From Myxococcales bacterium (GTDB lineage Bacteria; Myxococcota_A; Polyangia; Polyangiales; Ga0077539): a DNA stretch of 64,000 nucleotides. The position numbers were made by a program, and so were the translations under genes. A model generated the notes under the pieces. That model worked only from the letters and a program-made list of their open reading frames with translations. It had not been told where the DNA came from and did no database searches. The stretch spans positions 1-64,000 of the forward strand of contig JAEUKH010000035.1 in NCBI GenBank assembly GCA_016792845.1. The letters run 5' to 3'. Of this stretch, positions 28,260 to 36,193 are shown piece by piece (within the stretch, counting starts at the first letter, position 1; every line of letters begins with the position of its first letter).

Positions 28260-28856
28260 ATGCCGAAGGCCCCTGCCGCTGCGCTCGCGATGGCGCTGTT
28301 GTTCTGCGCGCCCGCCGCGACGGCCCAACGCGCACACCCGCCGAGCGGCACCGCCGAGGCCCTCACCCACTACGAGCGCGGCCGGGCCTTCTACGCCTCG
28401 GGCCGCTACCGGCTCGCCGCCGCCGAGCTCGAACGCGCCGTGCGGCTCGACCCCACGGGCACCAACCTCCTCTTCAACCTCGGCACCATCTACGAGCGAA
28501 TGGGCGAAATCGGCCGAGCCCACGCGGCCTTCACCACCTACCTCACGCTCACCCACGACGACGCCGAGGCCGACCGCACCCGCCGCATCTTGACCCGCCT
28601 CGACGGCGCCGCGGTCGAGCTCCGCGCCCTCCATCGCCGCCGCGGTCGCGCCGACGCCGCCTTCTTTCTCAGCACCGGCGCCGCGCTCCTGAGCACCGCC
28701 CTCGGGGTCGCCTGGCTGGCCACCGACGACCGCGCGACCCCCGACCCGGTGCCCGTGGGCCTCACCGTCGGCGGGGTCTCGCTCGGCATCTTCGCCGCCG
28801 TGCTCTACTTCGCCCGCGAAGCGCCTGCCCCGCGCGCGTTCTACGCCCCCGACTGA
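28260..28856 (+). CDS. Small exported TPR protein with C-terminal membrane helices
   Basis: The 198-residue product has a signal peptide (ending about Ala22, PAATAQ), two or three TPR units (ALTHYERGRAFYASGRYRLAAAELERAV, then TNLLFNLGTIYERMGEIGRAH) and two C-terminal hydrophobic segments (ADAAFFLSTGAALLSTALGVAWL, VGLTVGGVSLGIFAAVLYF). A similar TPR plus two-TM layout recurs at 49048-49959. It diverges from the SppA-like gene across 107 bp and its last 16 bp overlap the convergent hydrolase gene. Confidence 0.8.
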   Translation: MPKAPAAALAMALLFCAPAATAQRAHPPSGTAEALTHYERGRAFYASGRYRLAAAELERAVRLDPTGTNLLFNLGTIYERMGEIGRAHAAFTTYLTLTHDDAEADRTRRILTRLDGAAVELRALHRRRGRADAAFFLSTGAALLSTALGVAWLATDDRATPDPVPVGLTVGGVSLGIFAAVLYFAREAPAPRAFYAPD

Positions 28857-29698
28857 GGCCGCCGCCAGTCGCGCCCCACCGCCTCGGCCTGCCCCCTCCG
28901 GGCGAGCCGCGCGAGGTGCGCCCGCGCGCTCTTCGACGCGAGCGGCCAGAGGTGAACCGGCGTGTCGGCGTAGGCCCGAGACACCAGCGTCGCGAGCGGC
29001 AACGCCTGCACCTCAAGGGCCGCAAGCACCTTGGCCTCGCGGGCCTCGCGGTGCGCGATGTAGTGCGACAGGTGCGCCCGCGGCGCCTCGATGGGCGTGC
29101 CGTGCGCGGGCAGGAGCGAGCCGAGCTCAAGCCCTCGGAGGCGATCGAGCTGGGTGAGGTAAGCGTCCATGTCGCCGTCGTCGTCGGGGTCGATGAGGAT
29201 GGTGCCCACCGAGGCCACCATGTCGCCCACGATGGCCCACCGGTGCGGCGCGCTCACGAGGCAGAGATGCCCCGGGGCGTGCCCCGGCGTCGCGAGGAGC
29301 TGCAACCCGAGCGCGTCGAGCCTAGGGTCGATGGTGTCGCCCTCGTCGACCTCGCGATCGACGGTGACGCGCCCCTTGAGCTTCGCCGCGGTCTTCGGGT
29401 GCGCCAAGAGCGGCGCGCCATACTTCGCGCGGAGCCACGCGGCGCCGCCCACATGATCGGCGTGGTGGTGCGTGACGACGAGCCCCAAGAGTCGATGCCC
29501 CGCCCCGAGCCGCGCGTCGATCACCGCGTCGAGCTCGGTCTGCGCGTCGGCGTAGGGCGACGCAGGCTCGACCACGATGAAATCTTCGTGCCCGACGACC
29601 CACACGTTGGTGTGCGTGGCGGGCGGCAGCGTCGGCGACCGCAGCGGCAGGCCCACCACACCCGGGGCCGCGGGTTTGACAGCGGTTTCGTAGGTCAT
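28841..29698 (-). CDS. Metallo-beta-lactamase-fold hydrolase
   Basis: The 285-residue product carries the metal motif THHHADH (His77, His79, Asp81, His82), a later His in TPGHAPGHLCL, the bridging Asp in IVGDMVASVGTI and the final His in LLPAHGTP. A C-terminal winged-helix-like tail resembles LACTB2-type hydrolases. Such enzymes cleave thioester, lactone or phosphodiester bonds; the substrate here is unknown. The start is the ATG at 29698. It is divergent from the lipoprotein amidohydrolase across only 53 bp, which contain an inverted repeat. Confidence 0.9.
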   Translation of the reverse strand: MTYETAVKPAAPGVVGLPLRSPTLPPATHTNVWVVGHEDFIVVEPASPYADAQTELDAVIDARLGAGHRLLGLVVTHHHADHVGGAAWLRAKYGAPLLAHPKTAAKLKGRVTVDREVDEGDTIDPRLDALGLQLLATPGHAPGHLCLVSAPHRWAIVGDMVASVGTILIDPDDDGDMDAYLTQLDRLRGLELGSLLPAHGTPIEAPRAHLSHYIAHREAREAKVLAALEVQALPLATLVSRAYADTPVHLWPLASKSARAHLARLARRGQAEAVGRDWRRPQSGA

Positions 29699-29717
29699 GT
29701 CGGCGCTACTTCGAGAG

Positions 29718-29743
29718 GGTAACAGCCTCACACTGGTGTTACC
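29718..29743. promoter_or_regulatory. Inverted repeat between divergent hydrolase genes, candidate operator
   Basis: Perfect arms GGTAACA (29718-29724) and TGTTACC (29737-29743) flank a 12-nt spacer. The site fills the middle of the 53-bp gap between the metallo-beta-lactamase-fold gene and the amidohydrolase gene, so one bound regulator could control both. Confidence 0.45.
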
Positions 29744-29751
29744 ATTCGACG

Positions 29752-31563
29752 ATGCGATGGCGTGCCGCGACCTTGCTCTGCTTGACCACCGTGATGTCGT
29801 GCCGCGACCCGGTAGCCCCCAACGACGCGCTCGACGCGGGGCCCTCGGTCGACCGCAGCGCCCGCGAAGACCTCGCGCCCGTTGACATTTCGCCCGTTGA
29901 CCGGGGCGACCCCGACGTCGCCCTCGACGCGGGCCCGAGCCTCGACCGCGGCGCCGCCAATGACCTGGGCGCCGACGCGGGCCCGAGCCTCGACCAAGGG
30001 GTCGACGTGCCCACCCTCGACACCCCGGTCGACCGCGGGCAGAGCATCGACCAGCCGACGCCCCTCGACATGCCGATGGCCGGCGACAGCGGCAACGATG
30101 TTCCGGCGGTTGATGTGCAGCCTGTTGATGTGCCGCCCCGCGACAACGGCCCTCTCGCCGACGTCGGCCCCGCGGGATACGCCGGCGTGGGCGAAGGCAT
30201 GAGCCCCGACGCCATCCCAGAGCGAAGGGTGCGATGCAACAACGACCCCGCGCGGGCGCCCACGGTCACTCCCGGCGCGGCCGATCGGTACGTGCTCCGG
30301 GGTCGGGTGGTGACCCCCACGGGGGTGCTCTCGCCCGGCGAGGTGCTGGTCACCAACGGCCTCCTGAGCTGCGTCGCCGCGAGCTGCGCCGCGCGCACGG
30401 GCTACGCGGGCGCCACGGTGATCGAGACCCAGGGCATCATTCACCCCGGCCTGATCAACGCGCACGACCACCCGCAGTACGATTGGATGCCCCCGTGGCC
30501 GCCGCCGCGCCGCTTCACCAACTCGGGTCAGTGGCAATCGGTGGCCGAGTACCGAAGCTTCACGCAGCCGCTCCGCGACAACGAGGGCATGTACACCTGC
30601 GAGATGGTGAAGTGGGGCGAGCTCCGCGCGCTCGTCGCGGGCACCACCACCCTGCAAGGGGCGCCGAACCGCATCTGTGTCACCCGCACGCTGGTGCGAA
30701 ACATCGAGTACGGCAACGATTTCGGCGGCGTCGACACCCACCGGCCGAACACCCTCGGCATCGCCACGGTCAACGCCACCGACGCCATGGGCCTCCGCGC
30801 CGACATGGACACCGGCGCCCTCACGGCCTACCTGCTGCACCTCTCGGAGGGCATCGACGAGACCTCGCGGCGCGAGTTCGACCTCATGGTGCAGCGCAAC
30901 CTCCTCGCGCCGGCGATGGTGGTGATCCACGGCACGGCCTTCCGCGCGGCCGAGTTCATGGCCTACGGCGCGGCGCGGGCCAAGCTCATCTGGTCGCCCC
31001 GCTCGAACATCATCCTCTACGGCCGCACCACCGACGCCGCCGCCGCCCGCGACGCCGGCATCAACATCGCCCTCGCCACCGACTGGACGCCCTCGGGCGG
31101 CCCGAACCTCCAAGGCGAGCTCCGGTACGCCCGCAACCTCTCGCGCGCCGTCTTCAACAACCGCTTCACCGCCCGCGAGCTCGTCGAGATGACCACCGCC
31201 CGCGCCGCCGAGGTGATCGACCGCCCCCAGATCGGCGCCCTCGTCGAAGGCCGCTACGCCGACCTGGTGGTGATCCCCGACACGGGCTGCGACGCCTACG
31301 ACGCCATCATCGACGTGCCCACCAGCGACATTCGCCTCGTCATGATCGGCGGCCGCCCGCGGTACGGCGAGGCCGCCCTCTTCGACGCCCTCCCCGAGGC
31401 CGCCCGCGCGCGCTGCGAAGCGGTGACCTTCTGCGGCGCCGCCAAGCGCATCTGCGTCGCCGAAGCCGCAACCACCGACCTGCTCAACCAGACCCTCGTC
31501 GACATCGAGACCAACCTCCGACGATTCTCGACGCCGTACCCGCTCGTGCCCCTCTGCCCTTGA
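29752..31563 (+). CDS. Lipoprotein amidohydrolase (metal-dependent hydrolase) with Asp-rich stalk
   Basis: The 603-residue product has a lipoprotein signal (LTTVMSC, Cys17), about 130 residues of Asp/Pro/Val-rich repeats (LDAGPSLDRG and variants), and then an amidohydrolase of the ATZ/TRZ type. Visible metal ligands are the HxH at His238 and His240 (NAHDHPQYD), His in VVIHGTAF and Asp in ALATDWTPSGG, with the family motif SPRSNIILYG. These enzymes deaminate or hydrolyse ring or amide substrates. A surface-anchored form suggests a role on extracellular material. The Cys-rich C-terminus (CDAYDAI, ARCEAVTFC, KRICVAE) may be disulphide-bonded. Confidence 0.9.
   Translation: MRWRAATLLCLTTVMSCRDPVAPNDALDAGPSVDRSAREDLAPVDISPVDRGDPDVALDAGPSLDRGAANDLGADAGPSLDQGVDVPTLDTPVDRGQSIDQPTPLDMPMAGDSGNDVPAVDVQPVDVPPRDNGPLADVGPAGYAGVGEGMSPDAIPERRVRCNNDPARAPTVTPGAADRYVLRGRVVTPTGVLSPGEVLVTNGLLSCVAASCAARTGYAGATVIETQGIIHPGLINAHDHPQYDWMPPWPPPRRFTNSGQWQSVAEYRSFTQPLRDNEGMYTCEMVKWGELRALVAGTTTLQGAPNRICVTRTLVRNIEYGNDFGGVDTHRPNTLGIATVNATDAMGLRADMDTGALTAYLLHLSEGIDETSRREFDLMVQRNLLAPAMVVIHGTAFRAAEFMAYGAARAKLIWSPRSNIILYGRTTDAAAARDAGINIALATDWTPSGGPNLQGELRYARNLSRAVFNNRFTARELVEMTTARAAEVIDRPQIGALVEGRYADLVVIPDTGCDAYDAIIDVPTSDIRLVMIGGRPRYGEAALFDALPEAARARCEAVTFCGAAKRICVAEAATTDLLNQTLVDIETNLRRFSTPYPLVPLCP
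29925..29995 (+). repeat. Direct repeat in the lipoprotein stalk
   Basis: A 23-bp sequence at 29925-29947 recurs exactly at 29973-29995 (period 48 bp). It encodes DAGPSLD in the Asp-rich stalk of the amidohydrolase lipoprotein. Confidence 0.8.
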
Positions 31564-31597
31564 CGCGCCGAAGGCCGATGGGCATAGCCCGAGGCCT

Positions 31598-31885
31598 ATG
31601 CAGAATCGCGAACACCTTCGGGCGATGCTCGGGGCCCTGGCCGACGTAAAGGTCGAGGGCGACCGTTTCACCATGGGCGAAAACTGGGACGTCACCCTGC
31701 ACGCGGGGCGCCCCGGCTCGGGGCTGTCTGTTCAGCAGGTCACCACCATCGAGCTGCGCGAGGGCTTCGCGCTCGTCGAGACCTCGAAGGGCCATCGGTA
31801 CGTGATCGTCGACACCGACCTCCACGCCATCGGCCAAGAGCCCTCGAAGGGCGAGCGCACGGGCCGCAAGGCGGGCTTCTTCTGA
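31598..31885 (+). CDS. Small hypothetical protein
   Basis: This 95-residue cytoplasmic protein (MQNREHLRAMLGALADVKVEGDRF) has no signal, TM or motif I recognise. The even charge pattern and the gap of 34 nt after the amidohydrolase stop suggest a real, possibly co-transcribed gene. A strong hairpin follows it at 31900. Confidence 0.65.
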   Translation: MQNREHLRAMLGALADVKVEGDRFTMGENWDVTLHAGRPGSGLSVQQVTTIELREGFALVETSKGHRYVIVDTDLHAIGQEPSKGERTGRKAGFF

Positions 31886-31899
31886 GCCCCAAATGACCA

Positions 31900-31933
31900 A
31901 ACGGGCGGTCGAGCCTCTCACTCGCCGCCCGTT
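31900..31933. terminator. Bidirectional hairpin between convergent genes
   Basis: Outer arms AACGGGCGG (31900-31908) and CCGCCCGTT (31925-31933) continue into inner arms CGAG/CTCG around a 7-nt loop, with one bulged T. It lies 15 nt after the plus-strand stop and 46 nt from the stop of the minus-strand lipoprotein, so it can end transcription from both sides. Confidence 0.7.
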
Positions 31934-31978
31934 CGGGGCGCTCAGGTCTCAGGTGTCAGGGCGACCGTCGCTGCAGGC

Positions 31979-32350
31979 TCAGTAGCCGCCCACCCGGACG
32001 GCGCCCGACACGCCCATGCCGCCGCCGCCGACGTAAACACCCGACGAGGCCGCGGGGGCCACATAGGCCGGGCGCGCATACACCGGCGCCGGGGCTGCGT
32101 ACGCGGGCTGGGCGTACACCGTCGAGGTCTGCACGAAGGGCGCGTTGCGGTAGTAGTACCCGGGGCGGTAGTACGCGTTGTTGTAGTAGCCGCCGTTGTA
32201 ATACACGGTGTTCGGCTGGGCGTAGTTGGTGTAGCCGTAGGTGGTGCCGTAAGCCGGGCGGGCCGCGACCACACAGCCGCCGAGCGCAAGCGCGCCAAGG
32301 GCGGTCACAGCGAGGAGACTGGCGACACGGGCGAGAGCGGTCTTCTTCAT
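31979..32350 (-). CDS. Small Tyr/Ala/Pro-rich lipoprotein
   Basis: The 123-residue product has a lipoprotein signal (ALALGGC, Cys26) and a mature part made largely of Tyr, Asn, Ala, Pro and Gly (YTNYAQPNTVYYNGGYYNN, then AAPAPVYARPAYVAP), ending in a Gly-rich tail. The composition suggests an unstructured surface or periplasmic protein; no enzymatic motif. A candidate promoter with an inverted repeat lies just upstream, with the -10 so close that the transcript could be nearly leaderless. Confidence 0.8.
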   Translation of the reverse strand: MKKTALARVASLLAVTALGALALGGCVVAARPAYGTTYGYTNYAQPNTVYYNGGYYNNAYYRPGYYYRNAPFVQTSTVYAQPAYAAPAPVYARPAYVAPAASSGVYVGGGGMGVSGAVRVGGY

Positions 32351-32357
32351 GGCGCAA

Positions 32358-32410
32358 ACCCTAACACCCCCGAAGTTGACGAGCAATCGCCGGGCCGCCC
32401 CTTCGGGGGT
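32358..32410 (-). promoter_or_regulatory. Candidate promoter and 10-bp inverted repeat upstream of the Tyr-rich lipoprotein
   Basis: Perfect arms ACCCCCGAAG (32366-32375) and CTTCGGGGGT (32401-32410) are separated by 25 nt. On the minus strand a weak promoter, TTGCTC (-35) and TAGGGT (-10, 32358-32363) with 17-nt spacing, has one repeat arm inside its spacer, as an operator would. The predicted start of transcription falls within a few bases of the ATG at 32350. Confidence 0.35.
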
Positions 32411-32544
32411 CGCGAAGGGCCCGGGCGTTGATGAGCAGGTGGCGTACTTACGACGCGCCCCTGGTAAAGCTTTCACCCCGTGTCGAATTTTCTCTCGCCG
32501 GGTCGTTCTTGCCTCGACCAGAGCCGCACGCTATCACGCGGCCG

Positions 32545-33492
32545 ATGAGTGCGACGACGCCCGGGTCGGACGTAGAGTCTCTCCGCCTCCGGGCTGAGCA
32601 GGCGCTCGGGGCGGCGCGACCCAAAGAGCAGGTCTGTCGGCTCCTCGAAGACCTCGCCGCGCGGGCCCCCGAGGCGAGCCAGGCGGCTTGCTTCGCGCAT
32701 CGAAACCTAGCCGAGCTGAGGCTCCAAGAGAGCCCCTGGGCGGCGGCGCTACACCTCCGGAAGCTGCTCGCGGTCGACCCCGACGACGACATCGGGCACG
32801 CCCTCATGGGGCTCAGCCAGGCGCTCCAGGGGCACTACAAAATGGCCGTCGCGTCGTTCCGCCGCGCGGTGAGCCTCAGCCCGTCGAACCCTTGGTACCG
32901 GCACAACCTCGGGCACCTGCTCGATGTGGCCCTCGACAACCCCTCCGAGGCGCTCCAGCACCTTCGCCGGGCGCACCGGGCCGAGCCCTTCCAAGAAGAG
33001 GTCGGCGCCTCCCTCGCGCATTGTTTGGGGCGCTTGGGTGAGTGCGCCGAGGCCCTCTCGCTCGCCCATGCGCTGCTCGAAAAGCACCCGGGCCACCGCG
33101 ACCTGCGGCTGCTCGTCGACTGGCTCGAAAAGGGCGCCCCCGCCCGCAACCGCAGCGCCCCCCGGGCGCCCATGGTTCAGACCCTCGCGACCCAGCCCGC
33201 GCCCGAGCTCGGCCCCCTCGAATCGGCCCTCGCGGTGCGGCTCGAACGCGCTGAGACCCCCCGCGCGATGGCCCCGGCCCTGGGCGTGCTCTGGCGCAAG
33301 GTGCTCGACGCCGGGCTCGCCCGCGAGAAGCTGCCGCCCGCGGCCTGGGTCGCCGCCATGGTCTACGCCCTTGAGCGACACAAACCGGGTGCCCGTCGAC
33401 AGCGCGAGCTCGCACAACTGTTCGGCGTCGGCATCAGCGCCATGACCGGCAGGTACCAGTCGCTCAAGACCCTCCTCCGAGACGGCGGGTGA
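32545..33492 (+). CDS. TPR protein with C-terminal helix-turn-helix-like region
   Basis: The 315-residue product has no signal peptide. Residues about 10-195 are TPR-type helices (AACFAHRNLAELRLQESPWAA, HYKMAVASFRRAVSLSPSN). After a variable linker the last 90 residues (AAWVAAMVYALERHKPGARR, then RELAQLFGVGISAMTGRYQSLK) resemble the cyclin-like/TFIIB or DUF6398-type helix-turn-helix in pattern. It may therefore bind DNA or a partner (inference). I chose the ATG at 32545; a longer reading to 32428 is possible. A palindrome directly overlaps its stop codon. Confidence 0.75.
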   Translation: MSATTPGSDVESLRLRAEQALGAARPKEQVCRLLEDLAARAPEASQAACFAHRNLAELRLQESPWAAALHLRKLLAVDPDDDIGHALMGLSQALQGHYKMAVASFRRAVSLSPSNPWYRHNLGHLLDVALDNPSEALQHLRRAHRAEPFQEEVGASLAHCLGRLGECAEALSLAHALLEKHPGHRDLRLLVDWLEKGAPARNRSAPRAPMVQTLATQPAPELGPLESALAVRLERAETPRAMAPALGVLWRKVLDAGLAREKLPPAAWVAAMVYALERHKPGARRQRELAQLFGVGISAMTGRYQSLKTLLRDGG

Positions 33493-33515
33493 TGTTCACA
33501 GCGTGAACATTGTCA
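33490..33515. promoter_or_regulatory. 19-bp palindrome between convergent stop codons (copy 1 of a recurring motif)
   Basis: ATGTTCAC (33492-33499), AGC, GTGAACAT (33503-33510) is a perfect 8-bp inverted repeat. It sits exactly between the TGA of the TPR gene (33490-33492) and the TGA of the convergent cytochrome gene (33513-33515). The same sequence class occurs at 59097-59115 and 62568-62586. It has no T-run, so it may be a protein-binding site or a bidirectional hairpin. Confidence 0.6.
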
Positions 33516-34721
33516 CGGGCAGCGGAGCCTGAGGCTCTCGATGTCGTCGTGGCACTGGGCGCAGGGGCGCTCGTTGGCGCGGAGCATCGCGCCGCAGCGT
33601 GCCGCGAAGCCGGGCCCGTGCGGGTTGAAGCCCCCTCCGCCGCGCGGCAACGTGGCGTGGCAGGTGACGCAGTCGCGCTCGCTGTGACAGCTCACGCATT
33701 GGGTCATGGCCCGTCGCGCCTCGACGCCGTGGTGGCGCGGGCCGACGACGCGGGCGCTCCAGACCTCGGGGGGCGGGTGGATGCGCTCGCTCGTACGACC
33801 GGCCGGAGAGGCCCCTGCGCCGACCCCCGCGCGGTCGTGGCAGGCGACGCAGAAGCTCGCCGTGCGGTGGCAGCTCGTGCAGCGGTCGGCCGCGAGGCGC
33901 GCCTCGGCGGGGTGCTGGGTGAGGTAGTCGTTGGGGTGCGTCCGTCGGTCGCGCATGCGGCCGTCGTGGCACTCGGTGCACTGCTCGTCGCGGTGACAGA
34001 CCGTGCAGCGGGCGGCGTCTCGCGCGGCGGCGGCCCGATGGTTGAACCAGAAATCAGCGTCGTGGTGGAGCGCCGGGAGAAGCGTCTCGGGCGGGTTCAT
34101 GCTCGCCTCGGCGAAGCGCGTGATGAGCTGCCCGGTGGGCTCCGTGAGGTGGCAGAGCGCGCAGCGGCCCCGGGGCGTCTGGAGCGTGTGACAGCGCACG
34201 CACTGCTCCATCGTCGGGAGCTCAAGGCGCGTGGCCATGCCCACGTTGACCACGTTGGCGTGACAGTCGACGCAGCGCTGGCCCTGCGAAACGTGGGCGG
34301 CGTGCGAGAAGTGCAGGTTGCTCGGCCCGATGTCGACCCGCGCGATTCTCAGCGGTTGCCGCGGGTCGAAGCCCTCGTGGCACCCGTCGCAGCGCGCGAC
34401 CCCTTGGCCCGCCGCGACGGCCTTCTCGGGCTGACGCCTGTCGATGGCGTGGCAGGGCCGACAGCTCGCCTCGGGGGGCGTGAGGCGGTCGCTTACCGAA
34501 GTGCTTCCTGAAGCGTTGGTGTGGCACGACTCGCAGCGCACGCCGGGCATCGCGAGGTGCCGTCGGTGGTCGAAGCGAAGCGGCAGCGCCTGGGTCGGAT
34601 AGATCGCATACGAAGGCACGCGGACCCGCGGTTGCGGAGCGGTGCGCTGCGGCTGCGCGGTCACCGCACCGGCCAACGCGGCGAGCCCGAGCCCCAAAGC
34701 CCATCGAAGCATCGCGCGCAT
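33513..34721 (-). CDS. Periplasmic 13-haem cytochrome c
   Basis: The 402-residue product has a signal peptide (cleavage near AVTAQP) and thirteen CxxCH haem-binding motifs, from CESCH near residue 60 to CAQCH near the end. Several are preceded by the FDHRRHL/FSHAAHV type of segment that supplies the distal His in c7/NrfB-like modules. It should mature in the periplasm through the cytochrome c maturation system. Its ATG overlaps the stop of the upstream barrel gene as TGATG, so the two are translationally coupled. This fits an MtrA/OmaB-like role, carrying electrons through the partner porin. Confidence 0.93.
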   Translation of the reverse strand: MRAMLRWALGLGLAALAGAVTAQPQRTAPQPRVRVPSYAIYPTQALPLRFDHRRHLAMPGVRCESCHTNASGSTSVSDRLTPPEASCRPCHAIDRRQPEKAVAAGQGVARCDGCHEGFDPRQPLRIARVDIGPSNLHFSHAAHVSQGQRCVDCHANVVNVGMATRLELPTMEQCVRCHTLQTPRGRCALCHLTEPTGQLITRFAEASMNPPETLLPALHHDADFWFNHRAAAARDAARCTVCHRDEQCTECHDGRMRDRRTHPNDYLTQHPAEARLAADRCTSCHRTASFCVACHDRAGVGAGASPAGRTSERIHPPPEVWSARVVGPRHHGVEARRAMTQCVSCHSERDCVTCHATLPRGGGGFNPHGPGFAARCGAMLRANERPCAQCHDDIESLRLRCP

Positions 34722-36169
34722 CAGAATGGCCCCCGAAGCGAGAGAACGCCCATCGCCCGCACGCGATGACCGACGACCTTGTTCATGTCATCTTCGAGGG
34801 CGACGCTGAGGTCGGCGAGCGCGTTGATGCGCACGAGCACCGCGGCCACGACGCCGAGGCTCGCCACCTGGCGTTGGCTCCGCAAGGTGTCGTCAGAGTA
34901 CCAGAGCGACAGCCCCAGTTCGGCCCGCACGCGCCCCGGGCGGAGCCACCAGCGGCCCCCGAGGTCGCCGCCCGTGCGAAGCGCCACGTCGCCGTACTCG
35001 CCCACCGCGCGGAGCCACGCGTCGCCGCGCGGCCGTCGGAGCTGCAAGGCCGCGGTGACGCCGCCCGCGTAGCGCCCCTGGTCGGCCTCGGGTTGAGCGT
35101 CGCCCTCGCGGAGCGTCGCGTCGAGCGCATAGCGTCGACCCAGGACCGAAGCGACCAGGGTGAAACCGCCGCCGAGGGCGCGCTCGGCGTGAAGCCGGAG
35201 GTCGTCGGTGGGGTCGATCCAGAACGATGACCAGATCGCGCTGAGGTCGAAGGTGGGGCGCGAACGCGAGAGCTCGACCCCGAGCACGCCGCGGCCCGGC
35301 CAACGGCGTTCGAGGGCCAGCGAGGCCCAGGCGAGGCGACGCTCGGCGACGCTCAGAACGCCCTCGGTGTTGAGCCGAAACCCGCGCCCCAAGGCGAGGT
35401 CGACGATCACCCCGGCCTTCTCTTCGACCACGCCCGCGCGGCTCTCGGTGCGGCGCCAGCTCGCCCGGGCTTCGAGGCGACCGCCGCCGTGGTAGTCAAC
35501 GCTCGCCCCCACGAGCCAGGCCGCGCGACGGTCTTCGACCCAGGGCGCGAGGGTTTGATCCCACCCGGTGCGGTCGACGAACTGGAGCCCGTCGCGCGAA
35601 AATCGCCCGTTTGACAGCGGAAAGCCCGCCCGCGTCTCTAGCCCCCCGAGCGCCTCCACCGACACCCGCTCGCCCACATGGACCCGCGCCCGCGCGCCGT
35701 CAAAGAGGAGCATCCCGAGGGGGTCGAACACCCACTGCCGCCCCACCCTCAGATCGAGGGCCCCGCCCGCGAGGTGATCGACGTCGAGGTAGGCCCAAGG
35801 CAGGTCGAGCGCGCGGCGCGCGAAGAGGGGCGTAAACTCCGTGGCCCGGGCGCGGTTGACCTCGTCGAGGCACTGCGCCGTGCCGGGGTCGCACGCCGTA
35901 CCAAAATCGCTGTCAATTCGCAGTCTTGCGCGAAGCGTGAGGCGCCATCCGTGGCGGTCTCGGCTCGCGTCGTATCCCGAGAGCGTGAGGGTCTGGGTCA
36001 CCCGACGAAACGAAAGCACCGACGCCCCGAGCGGCCCCCGGAGCTGATAGCTCTGTCCGAGGGTCTCGGCCCGCACCTCGGCCTCGAGGGCCCGGGCCTC
36101 ACCCGTGACGAGGGCCGCGGCCCCGAAGAGCGCCCCCGCGCGCGCCCTCGACGCACCCCGCCCTCGCAT
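34721..36169 (-). CDS. Outer-membrane beta-barrel, probable porin partner of the 13-haem cytochrome
   Basis: The 482-residue product has a signal peptide (cleavage near ARALEAE) and then continuous alternating amphipathic beta-strands with paired charged and aromatic residues (WRLTLRARLRID, LDLRVGRQWVFDP, GFTLVASVLGRRYAL). It ends in Phe, the classic barrel-assembly signal. Length is close to the Geobacter Omb porins (about 435 residues) and shorter than Shewanella MtrB (known sizes). Coupling by TGATG to the cytochrome gene supports a porin-cytochrome complex. No extracellular OmcB/MtrC-like cytochrome gene is adjacent. The ATG at 36169 is immediately preceded by an in-frame GTG. Confidence 0.82.
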   Translation of the reverse strand: MRGRGASRARAGALFGAAALVTGEARALEAEVRAETLGQSYQLRGPLGASVLSFRRVTQTLTLSGYDASRDRHGWRLTLRARLRIDSDFGTACDPGTAQCLDEVNRARATEFTPLFARRALDLPWAYLDVDHLAGGALDLRVGRQWVFDPLGMLLFDGARARVHVGERVSVEALGGLETRAGFPLSNGRFSRDGLQFVDRTGWDQTLAPWVEDRRAAWLVGASVDYHGGGRLEARASWRRTESRAGVVEEKAGVIVDLALGRGFRLNTEGVLSVAERRLAWASLALERRWPGRGVLGVELSRSRPTFDLSAIWSSFWIDPTDDLRLHAERALGGGFTLVASVLGRRYALDATLREGDAQPEADQGRYAGGVTAALQLRRPRGDAWLRAVGEYGDVALRTGGDLGGRWWLRPGRVRAELGLSLWYSDDTLRSQRQVASLGVVAAVLVRINALADLSVALEDDMNKVVGHRVRAMGVLSLRGPF

Positions 36170-36193
36170 CACTCCCCCATCAGGCGCGAGCGA

